Below, in pieces: positions 1 to 60,979 of a stretch of DNA of 64,000 nucleotides. A program made the position numbers and the translations under genes. Each line of letters begins with the position of its first letter. Within the stretch, counting starts at the first letter, position 1. Source of the stretch: Progne subis subis (taxonomy: Eukaryota; Chordata; Aves; Passeriformes; Hirundinidae); NCBI GenBank assembly GCA_022316685.1, contig JAKJHU010000054.1, positions 2,578,501 through 2,642,500 on the forward strand. The letters run 5' to 3'. Below the pieces are notes generated by a model. That model saw only the letters and a program-made list of their open reading frames with translations, was not told the DNA's origin and did not search any database.

Positions 1-760
1 ACCCAGAAGAGCCCCTGAGAGCTGGTGGCTTTTCCCAGTAATCTTGCCACAGCCCCTTTGCCCTCACCAGTTGCAGGAGGTGCTTACAGTGCACCACTGG
101 CAATGGAAAAGGGGAGGGTGGAAAAAAATTGGCAGATGAGAGCAAGCAAGGTCCTCCAAAACAGCATGTTCAGTTTTCTTTCCAATTTTAACTTGTCCTT
201 GACCTCTCTTCGCTCCTTCCCAGCAGAGCTGGCTCGGCTCTGTACTTGTCCCGTGCTGCAACGCCCCGACACAAGATGTTTTTGGTGGTACTCACCCCTC
301 AGAAGTGGCATTTCCATCCCCAGTTGCTGCGACAACACATCTCCCTGGAAATACTTCAGCAGTAGTTTAGCTGATGCCAAAGCAAACATGAACCCGAGGT
401 GCTGGGCGTACCAAAAGGTGTCAGTGGCCCTGTGGATCCACATCCAATGTGGGAGCAGTGCCACAGGATAACAGGCACCTTTGGGATTTTTTTGGTAGGT
501 GACACCTGTTTTCTGAATCATGCCTTCAAAAGACAAGCATAGCCCCAGGTGATGGTACCCAGGAGTCCAGGAGCTGACACAACATCAGGAGGGGAATTTG
601 GGGTGTTCTTGCCTTCCTCACTGTGCCCTGAGACAGCATTTCTGGTATGGGGGACTGCCTTGAGGGTCACCTCCAGCCATGGCAGTGGTGCTCCTCCTGC
701 TCTGACATCAGTCTGCACCAGCAAAGCAGAGGCCAAGCAATGGCCCTTTCCCAAAACCAG

Positions 761-799
761 CATGTGCCAGGGTATCCCAACATGTGCCAGGGTATCCCA
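761..799. repeat. 20-bp tandem duplication
   Basis: The segment beginning CATGTGCCAGGGTATCCCA occurs twice head to tail at 761-780 and 781-799. The two copies are identical over 19 bases. Confidence 0.9.
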
Positions 800-806
800 C
801 GTCCCT

Positions 807-837
807 CTTTGTAACCCATTCCCTGTGGGTTACAAAG
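807..837. repeat. Perfect 12-bp inverted repeat (hairpin, 7-nt loop)
   Basis: CTTTGTAACCCA at 807-818 is the exact reverse complement of 826-837, with a 7-nt spacer at 819-825. There is no T-run or other feature that would assign a function. Confidence 0.9.
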
Positions 838-3800
838 ATTTTGGCTGGCTTTGTGCACCACTGTCCTGCTCACAGCATTAGGAAGGAATATATAGGGCCA
901 CATCCCAGAAAAAAAGCACCAAGGGTAGAAGTTGCCATGAACACAGATTTGCTCCAAAACAGGACCTGCAGCTGGATCAAGATTTTCTGCTTCAAATATC
1001 ACCATGGGCAGAGCTTTGGGCGATGCAGAGATGGAAACGCATGGCCCTGAGCTCTATGCCATCCCCCCAGAGGAGGCCAAGTTATTTCATTATTATTTAT
1101 TTCACAGTTATTTCTTGTGGAGGTTATTGCAGGGCTTGTTTAAACCTCCCCCCCCCCCAGCTGGGGGAGATAAGGTGATGACTATTCTGGATACAGTCAA
1201 AATTAGCACTGTTATTTGTATTCTTGTGCCCCACGAGTGAATTTAAAAATTCCCAACAGTCGCACTATGCCACTCCGCTCATTTTGCCTTTGTTATCCCA
1301 TGCCAGGCACAAGCTCAGCTCCATTTCTAGTTTGGCTCCTCTGAAAACCCACAAGAAATCCTGATCTGGTGAGCACAGCTCCTTTTACGGCTGAAGAATG
1401 CCCTCAGGCACTCCCGTATGGCTCCATGAGCTCCCAAATATCCCCCAAATCAGCCACAAATGGGACAAGAAAAGGAAAAAAAAAAAAAAAGGTAAAACAA
1501 CAACAACAAAATAGACAAAAAAAAAAAAAAAATCCCCTCGAGACATCCAGTAAAATTGCTTTTATTTCTGTAATTTTCTAAGTATAAAACAAATCAGGCC
1601 AATATTGTGTGAACAGAGTGGATTGTACGGATGTGACCACAAGGAGCCTTCCCACGCCTTCCCGGCACACCTGGCTATTTACAGTCAGACAAAGGACATG
1701 GTTTAGGAAGCGGTAATTTCGTGGAAAAATATCTCTCATGTAATAAAATAGGAAACCTCATTTCTTTCAGTTCTACCCCTCAGGTAACACCCTCCCACCC
1801 CCCAAGATATAACAGTTTACCTTTTGCTATGAAGCACAATCTCAGAGATTTCTACATTTGGCTGTTCAGGCATCTCATATAAAAAAAAAATCAGTATATT
1901 CCCAGACTGAAGCCACTGAGGGGACCCACTGGCAGGTCAGTGGTCGCCCTCCTCTTGGTCCCAAGTGCCCATGACTCCAGGCACACACAGATTTTGGCTC
2001 ATTTAATGCCCCACTCACACCAAAAGCTGAATGGCACCACAAGAACAGGTCCAGGGAGCACAATTTACCCTGTGTCCTCTCCTCACCGCAGCCCTGCAAA
2101 TTCCTAACTCCAACTGTGCCACGCAAGATCTGCATGAGGTAAAGCCCTCTCCTTGGCCAGTACCAAAAACCTGAGTTCCAGGCTGTCTCCCCTGACAGAA
2201 AGTAGGAGGAAAAAGAGCCCAGATGGGACTGAATCTCTAGGATCATTTATACAAAGTGATGGCCATGCCAGGTATGATCCAAAAATCACAGTAAGTCTTA
2301 CGAGTTGGTAGTGGGGACTCTGGTGTGTTTGAGTTTCAGGCCTGATGTAATGTCACTGAACCTCATCCCAGTCAGGGTCTCCGTACAGCTCAAATCATTA
2401 TTTGATGAGTTTTGGTGGAGCAGGACCCCGACTGGGAAGCAGTATTATCAACCTGATGTACAACAGAAGGACCAAAAATTAATGCTGAGTTTTCCTATTG
2501 CTCCTCCTCCTGCCATCCACACTGAGCAGAAACCCCGACCCAATCCCAGATTTGATGCTCTCACAGGAACGAAGTGCCCCAGCCCCTCCATAGAGCCTGT
2601 CCCTCCTAGTGCCCTCTCCAGTGCCTGGTGGTGCCATCCAGCCTTGGCCGAGCAGAGCATCACCAGAAACACACACACACAGAATGTTCACAGTGCCAAA
2701 ACCCCAAACACACAAACACAAACCTCACCCAGACCTGGGCCACACGGCACAAATAAAACGCAGGATGCAGCACTTTGCTCTTTGTCCTTTTCCACCGTGT
2801 CCTCCCCATGGGATCACACACCACAGGGGGAAGAGCTCATCCAGGTCACAATGACACAATATCCCAAAACAGTACAAAAGACTTTCCACAGCTGATCCCC
2901 CTGGTGCTCGCCCCGGGAACACAGGACCTTTCCCTCCCACCTTGGCTGTACCCCAGCACGGTGCTTGGCCCCTGAGGAAGGAGTATAAAGTGCTCATGGA
3001 TAATCCCATGCTGCCATCCAGCACATCCTACACCCTGCATCTTGTGGAGGATCTGTCACAGCAGCCCACCAATGCTAAAGGTCTTGCTGGAAAGACCTGG
3101 GTTTTATTTATAGACTTAGAATATGCCAGGCAGCACCATCAAAATAAAACTAAAAAGGAAATAATTCCTAACCTCTGTTGCCAAGAAAAGCAAGGATCCC
3201 AGAGGTTTGCCCCTAAACTGCTTTCTTACAAAAAGCTTTAGGGCAAAACAGCCACCCAGTGTCCATCTCCCTTGTATTGCACAGTCAGATGCCTTGGTAA
3301 GACACAAGAGCCTATCCCAAAATGATGGTCTTGGCTCTGGGATCTCCAAGTTTACATAAGAACATGTTCCAGCCTGTAAAAGCTCCCAGCATGCTGCTGG
3401 CTGGCACACATGCAATAAATAACTACTCTGTGATTTATCCTGACCTTTCACTGAGGAATAAAGGAAAAAAAAAAAATTACATCTATGGTTATCTTTCTAC
3501 TTCATTAAGATGTTTGAAGCATAAGCCCCTGTAATCAAAAGTATGGAGTGAAACCTGTGCTCCAAGTAATTAAAGGATGGGGGAGAGACAAGAGATGTGG
3601 CCAACAACTCAGAAGGGGAAATGGGAATGTGTCAAAATGGTCCCTCCTAGCAAGGGGACACCTGCTCCAGGCAGGTCTAGTGCAGATCACCTGGGCTATT
3701 TTCTGGATAGATCTGAAGGCTCACAATAGAAATAAAATGCCATTTGCTGCTGCTGGAAAGAACAAGCTGGGACACAGCTGTGGTTTCTTGCCCACGATGG

Positions 3801-4230
3801 CTCAGGGCTTGGTAACTCACAATTGTGACCCAACGATTGCTTGAACAGACTGGCACTGCCTGGGCTTTTACACAAGAAACTTCTCCACACCACACATATT
3901 TGGATTAAATTAATAATTCTCCACCAGACATTAAGTCCAGGGAAAACAGCGTAACTCAGGTGGTGGATGGAACCAAGCAGGTTCCTGCAGGCACAAGGGA
4001 CAAGGCCACCACGTCCCAGGGAGATGCCATTGGGCAGCTGAAAGCCCTGCTGGACCTTCTAAATAAGTATGGGATGCTCTGAATCCAGTCTAGCCTCTGA
4101 ATCCAGCCCAGCCTCTCCCAAACTGGTTGTTAGCCTCAGAGAAACAGAGAAGCTGCTTCCTCTGATGACACTGAGCTGGAACTGGACTAAACTCCCACTG
4201 GCTGTTTTTCTGCACAGAACAGATGGAAAT

Positions 4231-4287
4231 GGACTCAATCATCTTGGATGTCTTTCCAAACTTAAACAATTCTTTAGTTCTGTGACC
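4231..4287 (+). mobile_element. Possible CR1 LINE 3'-end fragment
   Basis: The stretch reads like the terminal CR1 segment: GGACTCAAT, then GATGTCTTTCCAAACTTAAA, then an ATTCTTTAGTTCTGTG tail resembling the CR1 3' octamer repeats. It is short and diverged. Confidence 0.4.
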
Positions 4288-4499
4288 TGTACTAAAATAA
4301 GGTGAAATCCACCCTTCTGAGGAAGGGCAAATCACGTCTACAGCATTAGTCTTACTGAAGCCTTATTTGAAGGCTTATACAGTACCTGGGTCATGTCCTG
4401 GTCCTCTACACCAGGGTGGGTCTCATCCATGGTGAAAACCTTTGAAGAGGAATTGGTTATCCCGTGGGATCAACTGATTAAATCATTTAGACAGAACAC

Positions 4500-6306
4500 A
4501 TTTGAAAAATAAAACTTCTTCAAGACAAAGTATAATAAGATTTAAAAAAATCAGCAACAATCTTCTAACCACAGAGTATCTATAAAGATCTTTTTAAAGA
4601 GCTCCATATTAAAATTCCTTGAATACATTATATATTAAATACAGTAACAACATTTCATGCAAGGTTTTCTGTACAATAAATCAGCTCAGTAGTATAACAA
4701 TTCTGTACATTCCCATTGGTCTGGGGGCTCTGCTCATCTTCAATGCTGGTGATGGAGAAAAGAAAAGAGGGATGATATTTGGCACCTACTGTATGGAAGG
4801 AGAGATGCTCTTGCCCAGATGATACAGAAAAACACTGCAAGCTTTTAAGAGGCAAAGAGTAGAAGAGAAAACCCAACAGCAAAGGAGCAAATGCTATCCC
4901 AGACCCTGGCTCTAGTGCTGCTGCTGGAATGTAAGAGAAAGGAAAGATACAGGCTCTGGCTAACTAAATATCATCAGGATGGATCCTAGGGGACTGTGAG
5001 GAAAAGAGGAGGGAGGATTTGGAGAGCTGGAGAAGAAACCAACCAGTATCAGCTTCTCAGCTGATGCAGCTCAATGGAGAAAGATAAATTTAATGGATCC
5101 CAAAATCCACTCCTGATCTATAAACCCTCACTGAAGACTGTCTCACTCCTGCTGCGGAAAAATCCCCAGAGGGCAAGATAAAGTTGGTGCCTTACAAAAA
5201 GGGATGCCACAACAAACACCACTCACAGAGAAAGATCACGTTATGTACAAGCATACATTCATTCCCATCTTGATCCCTCATGCAAGGATGCCCTGTGCAA
5301 GTCAGTGATGTTCTCCAAAGCACAGCACATGAAGTCATGGATGGGCTCCTGAACACTTCAGCTCTACTCCTGCTAGGGAAATAGTTAAAAATTCACTGAG
5401 GAAATAAAGTGTCACCAGGAAGGAGTGGTGGACATGAGGAATGCAAGGATGGGCATCCCCTTGCTTTTCTTTACATGACTGCCCCTACAAGGAGAAGGGC
5501 TGCCTTATATAGTGCAGATGGGATCTAGCAAGATGCCAGATGGAGAACAGACAAGACTTCATCGTGCTTTGGTGCTGGATGAGCCTGAGAAGGTGCTGGG
5601 CTTTCCACAATGCAAGGATCAAACAAGACAACGTGGTAAGTAGGGAGAAATTTGCCTTCCACCACATGCACCTGACCTCGACGTATGAACACACATCCAT
5701 GAGATTCACACCAATGCTGGACACACTCTGAAGCCATGCCCAGCTGCTGCAGCCACTGGAGCAAAGCACAGCAGCAGCAACACTGTGGACATCATCAAGA
5801 CTCAACAACCCCAACACACAACCCCACAACCCCCTCTCCTCTCTCCCTGCCCTCACTCACTGCCAAGCTCTTCCCAGCCCCTGAAGCTGCCTTGTGCATC
5901 CCATCCCACTGAGGGATGTGGCCTCAAATCCCAACTTCCTGCCTTAATCTCACATGAAGGCCACCTTGCCTGTGCTCGCTCAGTCAGGGTGAAAATTGGA
6001 AAGAGGGTCTCAAATTTGGCAAGAACAAATCCCAAGGAACCACGTTGCAATGACTCAGCTCCACACAGCTCCATCCCCAAACTCTATGCCAGCTGTCCAG
6101 TAACTGCACTCATATGTACAGGAAAAAGAAAGCTACAGAACAAAACAAAATCAGTATTTTTTTTCTTTTCGACGATTCACCCGCATTTGTCTGATAGTCG
6201 GACACATGCATGTCCTGCCGGCTTTAGCGATGGTCACGCATGCAAGACTTCAGTCCGAGTTACAAGTTAGGGATCCCTCTGGTTCGGAGCGTCGCCCTCG
6301 TGTCAC
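4500..6306 (-). other. ATP2A3: ATP2A3 3' UTR and proximal 3' flank (end not determined)
   Basis: Sequence directly after the stop codon, transcribed leftwards. 6170-6306 is unusually CpG-dense for non-island DNA and contains a 10-bp palindrome at 6204-6213. Minus-strand ATTAAA occurs at 5088-5093; minus-strand AATAAA motifs occur much farther left, near 3104 and 1560. 4500-4720 is AU-rich and UTR-like. I cannot tell which signal is used, so the left boundary is arbitrary. Confidence 0.5.
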
Positions 6307-54505
<48,199 letters not shown>

Positions 54506-54708
54506 GCCCCGGCCCGGGGCTGCGGGAGGCACACGGGGCGCCGCTCGCACGCCGCTGCCTCGGCACCTCTGGGCCCGCCCGGCCCCGGTTCCGCCCCCGG
54601 CCCCGCCCCGCTCCGCTGCCCCCTCCCCCGGGCCCGCACCGCCCCGGGCAGCGGCACCGCGGGGATCGCACCGGCACCGGCACCGCTGTGCCCGGCCGGG
54701 CCGTGCCA

Positions 54709-55270
54709 AGGCTTGGGAGGGACCTTAGAGTCCATCCAGTGTCCCCCCTGCCATGGCAGGGACACCTCCCACTGTCCCAGGCTGCTCCAAGCCCTGTCCA
54801 AGCCTGGCACTGGACACCTGCCAGGGATCCAGGGGCAGCCACAGCTGCTCTGGGCACCCTGTGCCAGGGCCTCAGCACCCTCACTGGGAAGAATTTCCTC
54901 CTCATATCTAATCTAAATCTCCCCTCCTTCGGCTTAAAGCCGACCACCCTTGTCCTGTTGCTCCAAGCCCTTGTCCCCAGTCCCTGTCCAGCTCTCTTGG
55001 AGCCCCTTTAGGCACTGGACAGAGCTCCAGGATCTTCCTGGAGCCTTCTCCTCTCCAGGCTGCAGAGCCCAGCTCCCTCAGGCTATCGATGTTTTGGCAG
55101 ATTTCCAGGCTGAGAAACGGGCAGGTTTGGGCAGTGGAAACAGTCCAGAGGAAATAGCTGTGTCTTATGAAGTTAAGAGGAGAGGTAAAGTTTCCATCAC
55201 AAAAGTAATATTAAAAAATATTCAGGAGCAATAGAAGGAGGTGGGAATGCTGCATGAGTGCAGCTCAGCT
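54709..55270 (-). mobile_element. CR1 LINE 3' fragment with a non-CR1 tail, upstream of ATP2A3
   Basis: It runs from GGCTTGGGAGGGACCTTAGA through the CR1 segments also seen at 24285. It then carries the same extra tail, GATGTTTTGGCAGATTTCCA onwards, up to about 55270. It lies about 200 bp upstream of the ATP2A3 start codon and bounds the CpG island. Confidence 0.85.
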
Positions 55271-56656
55271 GTCTGAGTGATGCTCTCTGGGTCTCCTCCA
55301 GCACCCTACGTCCAGCTGGAAGCTGAGCGTGCCCCAACCCCTGCTCCTACTCTGCTGGAAGCACAGCAGTTCCATGTCCACTGCCTTTGGTGGGATCAGG
55401 GTCACCACTGCATGATAGCAGCAGGAGCCCTGGCATTACAAATCCCTGCCTGACACCTGTGGAAGCCACTGACACTGTTCCCATCGATGTGCAGAGAGAG
55501 GGAGCTGTGCTGGGCTGCCTTTGGAAAGGTGAGATGTAAATTGTCACTGCAGGGACACAGAGAAAGGATCCTCCTGTGTGGTAAAACCTGAGCACCAGCC
55601 TCGCTGTGCACGTCCCAGACTTCGTCCCCATGCCGAAGGCAGAACGTCCAGGTTTGGGGAATGGGCTTATCCTGAAGTCATTTGTATTTTTGCAAAGGTT
55701 TAGGCAGCAGGACTGGCCTCGACCCATCTCACTCCCCTGTTTAGCCAGGTTCCCTGTGCCCTTCCTGCCTGGCTCCAGGCAGGCCACAGCTCCAGTTACA
55801 CCACACAAGGGTTTACATCACTTTTTGCAACGGGCTACTTTAATGACTTCTTCCAGCAGCAAAGTCACTGTTTTTAGCAGATCCCCCATGCAGCAGAGAG
55901 CACCAGCAGCACCATGATGAGCTACCCTGGTCGGGAAAAGGAGAGATGCCCCCAAAATCCACTGTACAATCCAGCTAAGGGTAACCACCAGCACCACATC
56001 TAGCAGGACTTTTCGATGTAGTGCACCTGACCCAGCTGCCTCACTCCAGCAGATTTTCCGTGACCCAGCTCAAACCTGCTCCCAGTGACTCTCGCCGTGT
56101 GAACACCAACTTCAGACTTTTCAGGTACTTCCAGTTTTCCCACTGTTGCTGGAAGAAGCCTGCAGTTGATGGGGACCAGCACCGCTCTCCAGCTGAGAGG
56201 GTGACCAACCCAATTTCTACAGAAATGCGCCCAAGGCAGAGCTGGAGAGGAAGTGACAGCAGACATCTCAGGGAGGAGCTCTGGCTTATTTATTTCTATG
56301 TAAATTCATTTATAGAAAACGTTTTGCAGCTTCCACTGGAGTGGAGGTCCTGAAGAAATGCAGGTTCAGTTTTCAAGCCTGATAAATGCATTTTTTTTCG
56401 GTTCACTGCAGCTGAGGAGTGAGAAGCCCAGGGTGCTCCAGAGCTCAGCCTGGCATGTCACAGGGATCCCTGCAAGAAGCACAGCTCCCAGCCCTGCAGG
56501 CTGGCCTTACTTCGAGCTCTGTCACTGTATTCATCTGCCTCTCATGAGCGTTTTGGGAGGAAAAGTGCTGCCTCTGCTGCTGAGCCCCCCAGGCAATGGT
56601 GCTGCCCTTGGCCAGAGTCTGCCCCAGAGCTCCTGGCTCGTGGGGCTGAGTGGTTC

Positions 56657-57045
56657 ACAGAATCCCAGGATGGACTAGGCTGGAAAAAAACACAGTAACT
56701 CATCTGGTCCAACCTTCCTGCTCCAGCAGGGTCATCCCAGAGCACATGGCACAGAATATCTCCAGTGAGGGAGACTCCACACCAGAGAGGGGCAGATGGT
56801 TCAGTGCTTGGTCAACATAGATGAAAGAAATTCCTCCTCACATTGATGTAGAACTTCTTGGGTATCAGTTTCTGCCCATTGCCTCTTGTCCTATTTCTTG
56901 GCACCACCGGGAAGAGCCTGGTCCGTCTTCTTGATGTTCCCCCTCTGGAGTGTGACAGACATGGGTGAGGTCTCCTCTCAGCCATCTCTTCTCGAGGCCC
57001 AGTTCCCTCAGCCTGTCCTCATTAGAGGACATTTCCACCAGGTGC
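56657..57045 (-). mobile_element. Older CR1 LINE fragment
   Basis: Diverged CR1-like order of segments: CAGAATCCCAGGATGGACTA, TCTGGTCCAACCTTCCTGCT, TGCCTCTTGTCCTATTTC and CAGTTCCCTCAGCCTGTCCT. These are in the minus-oriented arrangement. It is a different, more diverged subfamily than the other copies. Confidence 0.8.
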
Positions 57046-58249
57046 CTGGGAAGAAGCAGTGTGATGTGAAAATATTAACACATAATGTGCTCTCCACCAG
57101 GGGCACAGAGGACCTGATGCAATAATAGATCATCCCCAAAACCTGGGGGCTGCTCTCAAAGCAGCAGCTCTGCTGGGGTGAGACGGGACCCCCTCGTCCC
57201 CCAGGCTGCAGCCCGTGTGGGGGCTCAGGGCAGGCAGCTCCCAGGTCTTGTTAGCTGAGTTCAGGGCAAACACGCTGCCCTTAGAGCAAGGCCTTTGGGA
57301 AGAGGGTTCTTGGTGTCCTCCTGGGCATGATTTAGATGAGGCCCCACCCCACAAAGCTGCACACGAGAAGGTGGAGGTCTGGTTTAACGCTCGTCGTGAA
57401 GGTGTAGAACAGAGACGAGACACAGAACGCTCAAGCTGTGTGACTGTGCACATACCACCTGGAGCCCCTCACTGCTCTCTCCCCAGTGTCTCCTGACCCT
57501 TTGGCCACGTTCTCCCACACCAGCAGCTCCTCCAGCCCGCAGTGTCCCACCTCACACACCAGTCCCTGCCACCGGGCCAGGTGCAGGCTGTTCCTGCTTC
57601 TCCCAGTTTCATCGGGTGATGCCAGTCCTTGTGCTGGAAAACACGAGGATGATGTCCCAAGCTGCAGAGGTTAAAGTTTGACAAGGTTGGGAGCGGCTGA
57701 GAGTTACAAAGGGAACATCTGGCAGCCCTGGTAACGAGGCAGCACCATCCACCGTGTCTATAATTAAGCAATCCATGAAAACCATTAGTGACTGGAAGCT
57801 GTAAATTAGTGAGGGAGAATGGACTGGAAACACGCTCATTATTGCAAGAGAAGGGCCCACAGACATCCCGGGCTGTGCAGGGAGCTGGGCTCCATCCCTG
57901 GCAGCTCCTCCAGCGTGAGGGATTCTCTTCTGTATCAGGTCAGCCCTGAAACAAAGAGCAAACCTCCTTATTTATATCAGCTTCCCCCACGGTAAAAACC
58001 TTTTCAAGGTAGACACGCTTGAGAGAGCCATAAAAAGAAGAAAGGAATGGATTTAATACCTGCCAGGCTACTGAGGATTTTTTTTATTATTATTATTTTT
58101 ATTATTTTTTTTCCCGTTGCTGCGGTGTGGGAGGAAGAGCAGGACCCAGCCAGGGCTGACTGAGCGCTGTACGAGACATGGAAGTCTGCAGGCAGTTTTG
58201 ATTTTAATCTCGCTTCTACAGGAGGAATTCAGGGGTAATTCTCCCAAAA

Positions 58250-58880
58250 GCTGTGGATTTCTGCTCCCTGGCTGGGGCTGAGGCGAGCGGGACGGCCGGA
58301 GCCGCCGCAGGCTGAACCCACGCCACGCTCCTCGCTCCAAGGGCTTTACAATTCCTGGAAGATGAATCTTTTCTCTCCACTTCGTTCCTCTGAGATGGGG
58401 AAAAAGTGATATTCTCTGGGAAGGCAGAGGGAGCGGGCTGTGCAGGCTGGTGAGCACAGCAGCGATGGGCAGCAGGAGCCCGAGCTGCCAGCGGCAAACA
58501 CGGCTGGAGAGGCTGCCAGGAAAGCGCAGGGCTTTGAGCCGACTGTTTCATCCTCTTCGCTTCTACACCAGCGAGGTTTAGCGCCCGCACCTCCCCGCCT
58601 CGCTCGGGTCCAGCGCATCTCCGAGCGGGTGGCGGATGCGGGAGCAGCCCTTGGGTGCGCGCCCCGCTCCTTTCGGGGATCCCGCTGCCACCCCCGGGCT
58701 CGCAGTGCTGGCTCCCGGGAGAGCAGCTGAGAGCCCAGCGAGAGCCGAATTCAGGGTTCACCGCCCCAAAGGGAGCGGCTGATGCGGCACCGGGAGGTGA
58801 GAATCTCTCCTGTGGACAGCTCTCGCCTTCCCGAGCCAGCCCGGGCGATGTGCAGCCGCTCCGTGTCCTGCTCCGACAGC
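58250..58880. promoter_or_regulatory. CpG-rich block 3.7 kb upstream of the ATP2A3 start
   Basis: GC- and CpG-dense sequence, for example 58270-58330 and 58560-58700, inside otherwise average DNA. A long minus-strand open frame crosses it (58216-58932), but its product is compositionally biased and resembles nothing I know. Plus-strand donor-like GGTGAG sites occur near 58448 and 58796. It could be an alternative ATP2A3 promoter, or one for a divergent non-coding RNA. Confidence 0.45.
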
Positions 58881-60122
58881 CTCCCCTGGCCGCAGGGCTG
58901 TCACACACAGGGGTATTCATTAATTCATTCATTAATTAGAGGTGGCAGTGCCACTGCCTTTTGCCATTCTGCTCCAGGCTTGCTCACGCTGCATACCCCA
59001 GTTCACAAAAAACAAATCCCCATCCACGAGGGACAGTCAGGAACAGGTTTTTGTTGGTTTTTTTTTTTTTTTTTTTTTTTCCCACAGCAGCGAAGATATT
59101 TGCTTTTCCTATGGAGGAAAAAAAAAAAAAAATAATAATAATTCTCCTTGAAATAACAGTTTAAGGCTTTTCTAAATGTTACACGCCAGCCGACCTTTCA
59201 GAGCCAGGCTTAGGGGTTTATTTCTAATCCCCTGGCCAGGATTTGCAGCAGCTGTGGGTCAGTCCTGCTCCCCGAGGGCTCAAACATCAATCCTCACCAC
59301 CACGATGCTCAGGGCTGGAGCTCTGGTGTTCACAGCCTTCCTGGAAAAGCATTCCCTTGGCTGTGCATCCTGTGCTGCCCTGGGCACCTTAAGGTGCTGT
59401 GGGAGTGTGGTCACCAGCGGGATTTGGCTTCTTGGAGCACAAACGCAGCCACTGGAGGTGGCAGGGAAGCACCAGACCTGTTGTGCATCCCACCAGGGTG
59501 CAGGGGATGATGTGGATTTGCAGCACAGGGCTGCAGCAGCCCCAGCCCTGCACCCTTGGGTGACAGAGGTGACATCCCGGGAGCACCTGGCCGGCACAGG
59601 GCTCTGAGGCGGGCGGGAAGTCACACCTAGGGAAAAGGAGGAGGAGCAGTCTGTCTGGAGAAGGATTTTCTGCGGGAGGCCGTGGCTGCACAGGGCAGTC
59701 ACTCTGTTTTCCAGCTCTGATCCCACTGCAAATGGCTCTGAAAATTAGGATTCGCCTCAGCGTCAGACTTTCACAGCAGCAGCTCTTAAGCACACGTTTT
59801 AGGTTTTCTTCCATGGCCTTGTCCACAATTAAGCTGGAGGTGGGGCTTTCCCAAGTCTGGAATGGTTGTCCAAACTAGATTTGAGCTTGGATCCTGTGAT
59901 GTTTCCAAACTCCTTGGCATTTTCCCACAGCAGCACACTTAGGAGTCTCTGTTTATGAATCCAGACCAATATTGGCACATTATTATGATTTTTTTCTTTT
60001 TTAACTGTATTCCAGTTCCTTTCAAAGGCAGGAAAATACATTAATATCTGTTAAAGGGGGAACACCACAGCGCTCACTCTGACACTGAAATGGGTTTTTC
60101 CCTGATGCAAACAGCCTCCTGG

Positions 60123-60155
<33 letters not shown>
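60123..60155. repeat. Poly-A tract (33 bases)
   Basis: An uninterrupted run of A. No SINE or processed-transcript body was recognised to its left. Confidence 0.95.
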
Positions 60156-60157
<2 letters not shown>

Positions 60158-60979
60158 GCCTTTGTGGTGTGTCATTCCTGGGGTATTGCTGGAGTTTAGG
60201 AAACAGAGAAAACAAATAACACAACAGGAGGCTCCCAGGCAGCACCAAGGCTCCCTCACGTACCTGGGGCTGGCTTGATGGTTGGGGTGGTAAATTCAGC
60301 CTTCTCCCTGTGGGCAAAATTTCACTCCGTGTTTCCTTCCAGCAAAGGCAGAAGCCAAAAATGGAAAAAGGTCTGAAGGAATGATTCCTGCTCTCCATGG
60401 AGATGTGATGTTCACCGAGGGGAGGGTGAGGGCTGGAGACTTGCTTGGCCCTGGACCAGCGTCACCAGGGTTTGCCTCTCTCTTTCACATCCTCGGCACT
60501 TTCCCCTCCCTGCCAAGCAGGAACTGCAGGACATCACCAGCGACTGCTCGTGTCCATCGTCAGGGGAAAAACGCAGCGGCTTTGAAGCCAAAAATGCCCT
60601 CAGGATGTGGGGATGTAAACAGAGGTGCAAACCAGCCTCATCCCTCCTCACCCTGGCCCGTGGAGGGTGGGTGTCCCCAGCTCATCCCAGCACGGAGCTC
60701 TGCAATCCAAGGGGACACCAGCTCCCCACGCTGCGTGGGATGATGAGCTGCGGGTTTACCACGTAAATGCTTTCAAAGAGTGGGAAAAGGGGAAACAGGG
60801 GGGTGCTGACTGCCACGAGTCCTTCCTGCAGTTTCCTAGGAGATTGGCTGCCCACACCGAGCCACGCTGAGGACGGATGGAGCTTTTCCCCTGCCCTGCC
60901 CTCGTCTCCTGTGCCCCTGCAGCTCACCAGGGTCACCCTGCTGGCACCTGGGGCTGCCCTGATCCCCTGACCTGCACAG

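Larger units (their letters stand above)
1..4499. other. 3' flanking DNA without a supported gene
   Basis: No exon of a known neighbour was recognised. It holds a C-run near 1147-1158, A-runs near 1478 and 1519, a 20-bp tandem duplication (761-799), a perfect hairpin (807-837) and a short CA-rich stretch near 2670-2730. A possible small CR1 tail lies at 4231-4287. Minus-strand AATAAA signals near 3104 and 1560 could end long ATP2A3 transcripts. Confidence 0.6.

Noticed and set aside
1..6306. Neighbouring genes P2RX1 (left) or ZZEF1 (right), expected from mammalian order
   Set aside because: No exon of either could be recognised in the flanks.
54506..54709. N-terminal extension of ATP2A3 by 68 codons
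   Set aside because: The frame is open, but the sequence is GC-rich promoter DNA. MEAAH is the conserved start of the family and has a good Kozak context.
58216..58932. 238-codon minus-strand open frame
   Set aside because: Lies over a CpG-rich block where stop codons are rare; the product is rich in Arg, Pro, Ala and Ser with no family match.
60123..60155. Tail of a SINE or processed pseudogene
   Set aside because: No repeat body or coding remnant was visible beside the A-run.
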